Part shown: in pieces, positions 32,433 to 33,609 of the stretch
Numbering within the stretch: the first letter of the stretch is position 1
Layout of the letters: each line of letters opens with the position of its first letter
From: Deltaproteobacteria bacterium
GTDB taxonomy: Bacteria; Desulfobacterota; Binatia; UBA12015
Reading direction: 5' to 3'
Assembly (NCBI GenBank): GCA_029262355.1
Contig: JAJCZO010000071.1
Coordinates: forward strand, 1 to 33,609
DNA length: 33,609 nt
Notes under the pieces: generated by a model
Told to the model about the DNA's origin: nothing
The model's database searches: none
The model's input: the letters and a program-made list of their open reading frames with translations, nothing else
Position numbers and translations under genes: made by a program

Positions 32433-33410
32433 GTGCAGAACCTCGAGGCGGCGAAACGCCGAGGCGCGACGCCGTCATTTAGCCTCGCGCTCCAACTGTG
32501 TCTCGCCGTCGGGATCGCGATGGGATGCGGGCCGCGCGCGACACCCCCTCGGGCACCCGCCGCCGAGGTGGAGTCGGAGCGCCAGCGACAGTACGATCTG
32601 GCCGCGGCGCACCTCCTGCGTCACATGAAACGCGTCTCGCGCGTCGGCGCTCGGATCACGGTCGCAGCCGCGCCGTTCTGCGGGGAAGAGATCAAACCGT
32701 ACGTCGGCATCTTGAGTGCTAGCCGCGGGAGCGTCGCTCGCCAGCTGGGCCGCCACCAAGCCTGGCTCGAGGCCGGCGCGGCCCTGCGTGACGCGTGGGA
32801 GATCGACGGCGCTCCCGAAGTCCTCGCCGTCCTGCCCGACTCGCCAGCGGAGGCCGCGGGCCTCCAGGCCGGCGACCACGTCATCGCGGTCGAAGCCGAG
32901 GACGATCGCACCAACTCCCCGCTATGGATCGAGGTCGAGCGCAACAACGCGACGATTCGCAGGCGACTACCGTACGTGGCCGAGTGCGAGTACCCGATTA
33001 CTGCAAGCATTGGCGACATGGTGAACGCTCACGTCGCAGGCGAGACAATCGTGATCACGACGGGGCTCCTGCGCTTCGTCGAGAGCGACGACGAGCTCGC
33101 CGCGGTCGTCGGCCATGAGCTCGCACACCGAATCCTGGGGCATCGGCGCTCTCGAATGCGGAGCCGAGAGCGCGCCGCAGACTACCTCGGCGTATACCTC
33201 GCTGCACGCGCCGGCTACGATCCGACCGCGGCGGCGGCTTTCGTGCGCCGACTCGCAGCCGAGCATCCCGAGCTGATCAGCGAACGCGCATCTCCCGCGC
33301 ACCCCGGAACCGCAAACCGTGCGGCTGCGCTCGATCGAATCGTGGCGGAGATCCGCGCGAAGCAGAACCTGCGCCAAGAACTCGTGCCCGAGCCGATGGC
33401 CGGCCTCTAG
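32433..33410 (+). CDS. M48-family metalloprotease lipoprotein with a PDZ-like domain
   Basis: A 325-residue probable outer-membrane or periplasmic lipoprotein protease. The signal has a basic start and a hydrophobic stretch ending in a lipobox-like A-M-G-C (ALQLCLAVGIAMGCGP). A PDZ-like segment (PDSPAEAAGLQAGDHVIAVEAED) precedes the catalytic domain. The zinc site is H228-E-L-A-H232 with the downstream E246-x3-D250 of the M48 family. The family includes BepA/LoiP-like envelope quality-control proteases. The start is a GTG at 32433 without a strong ribosome-binding site; upstream residues run into sequence opposite the ligase. It ends on a CTAG shared with the stop of the convergent DUF3604 gene. 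Confidence 0.9.
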   Translation: MQNLEAAKRRGATPSFSLALQLCLAVGIAMGCGPRATPPRAPAAEVESERQRQYDLAAAHLLRHMKRVSRVGARITVAAAPFCGEEIKPYVGILSASRGSVARQLGRHQAWLEAGAALRDAWEIDGAPEVLAVLPDSPAEAAGLQAGDHVIAVEAEDDRTNSPLWIEVERNNATIRRRLPYVAECEYPITASIGDMVNAHVAGETIVITTGLLRFVESDDELAAVVGHELAHRILGHRRSRMRSRERAADYLGVYLAARAGYDPTAAAAFVRRLAAEHPELISERASPAHPGTANRAAALDRIVAEIRAKQNLRQELVPEPMAGL

Positions 33411-33609
33411 CGCACCGGCTCGACGAAGATCGGAGAGGACCAGGCCCTTTCCTCGACATCCGCAAGACAATCGTCGACCGGCAGCCCCTCGGCGCCCCCA
33501 CCCGTGCAAGGGCGGCCCTTCCGACAGCGCCCGTCCTCGTCGCGTTCACAACTCAAGGGATCACCGTTCACTGCCGGGCTGGGCTCTTGGATCGCGCGGA
33601 CGTAGTAGA
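33407..33609 (-). CDS. DUF3604 protein, C-terminal fragment at the window edge
   Basis: The last 66 residues of a DUF3604 family protein, with the rest beyond the right edge. The ending is highly characteristic: YYVRAIQEPSPAVNGDPLSC, then an acidic ERDEDGRC, a conserved Cys in GRPC, and the final DDCLADVEERAWSSPIFVEP. Family members are large secreted or periplasmic proteins of PHP-like or metal-dependent hydrolase type whose function is poorly known. The three to four cysteines fit an exported, disulfide-bonded tail. The stop is tail-to-tail with the M48 protease stop on a single CTAG (33407-33410). Confidence 0.9.
   Translation of the reverse strand, partial: YYVRAIQEPSPAVNGDPLSCERDEDGRCRKGRPCTGGGAEGLPVDDCLADVEERAWSSPIFVEPVR

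Overview
This is a gene-dense, high-GC bacterial window of 33.6 kb. Coding density is very high, start/stop overlaps (ATGA and GTGA) are common, and no gap between genes exceeds about 190 bases. I see no rRNA, tRNA, CRISPR array, insertion sequence or phage gene. The gene families suggest a soil or aquatic Gram-negative lineage of the 'Deltaproteobacteria' type, such as Binatia (Desulfobacterota_B) or Myxococcota. They include a cytochrome P450 with a 3Fe-4S ferredoxin, ACMSD-type amidohydrolases, several acyl-CoA-metabolism enzymes, Tat lipoproteins, a Cys-rich PQQ-propeller protein and a DUF3604 protein. That placement is inference from content, not a phylogeny.

Layout. (1) 1-1004: a truncated P450 coupled to its ferredoxin, convergent with an unrecognised lipoprotein (1024-2061, minus). 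(2) 2147-7030, plus strand: a probable catabolic module of amidohydrolase, acyl-CoA ligase, SDR and a periplasmic-binding-type protein that lacks a signal peptide. (3) 7177-13350, plus strand: two tandem Tat-exported phosphoesterase-like proteins, a cupin, a membrane-anchored GH3 enzyme with an EF-hand loop, and an aldo/keto reductase. (4) 13388-17675: a divergent pair of an aminoglycoside-phosphotransferase-fold (APH-fold) kinase (minus) and a five-TM sulfatase coupled to a sterol-desaturase-family hydroxylase (plus), with a palindromic candidate operator between them. (5) 17773-21213, minus strand: SDR, Cys-rich PQQ-propeller protein and the ribosome-rescue hydrolase ArfB. (6) 21363-24900, plus strand: a TPR-SGNH hydrolase, a galacturonokinase-like GHMP kinase and an overlapping sugar-1-phosphate nucleotidyltransferase. 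(7) 24950-28987: an acyl-CoA-dehydrogenase-family enzyme, a DUF2889 protein, a Coq4 homologue and an MFS exporter. (8) 29106-32364, minus strand: a translationally coupled acyl-CoA ligase, quinone-oxidoreductase-type MDR and HAD hydrolase. (9) 32433-33609: an M48 lipoprotein peptidase ending tail-to-tail on a CTAG with the C-terminus of a DUF3604 protein.

How the genes may work together. Two sections (2 and 8) look like CoA-thioester catabolism of organic acids, possibly with oxygenase steps from the P450 and the acyl-CoA-dehydrogenase-like enzyme. Sections 3 and 4 look like cell-envelope hydrolysis of phosphate and sulfate esters and glycosides. Section 6 looks like a two-step route from a free sugar acid to a nucleotide sugar. 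I regard the kinase/nucleotidyltransferase pair, the signal-less binding protein, the bacterial Coq4 homologue and the sulfatase-hydroxylase pair as the most interesting parts. I did not see a clear, wholly new defence or mobile system.
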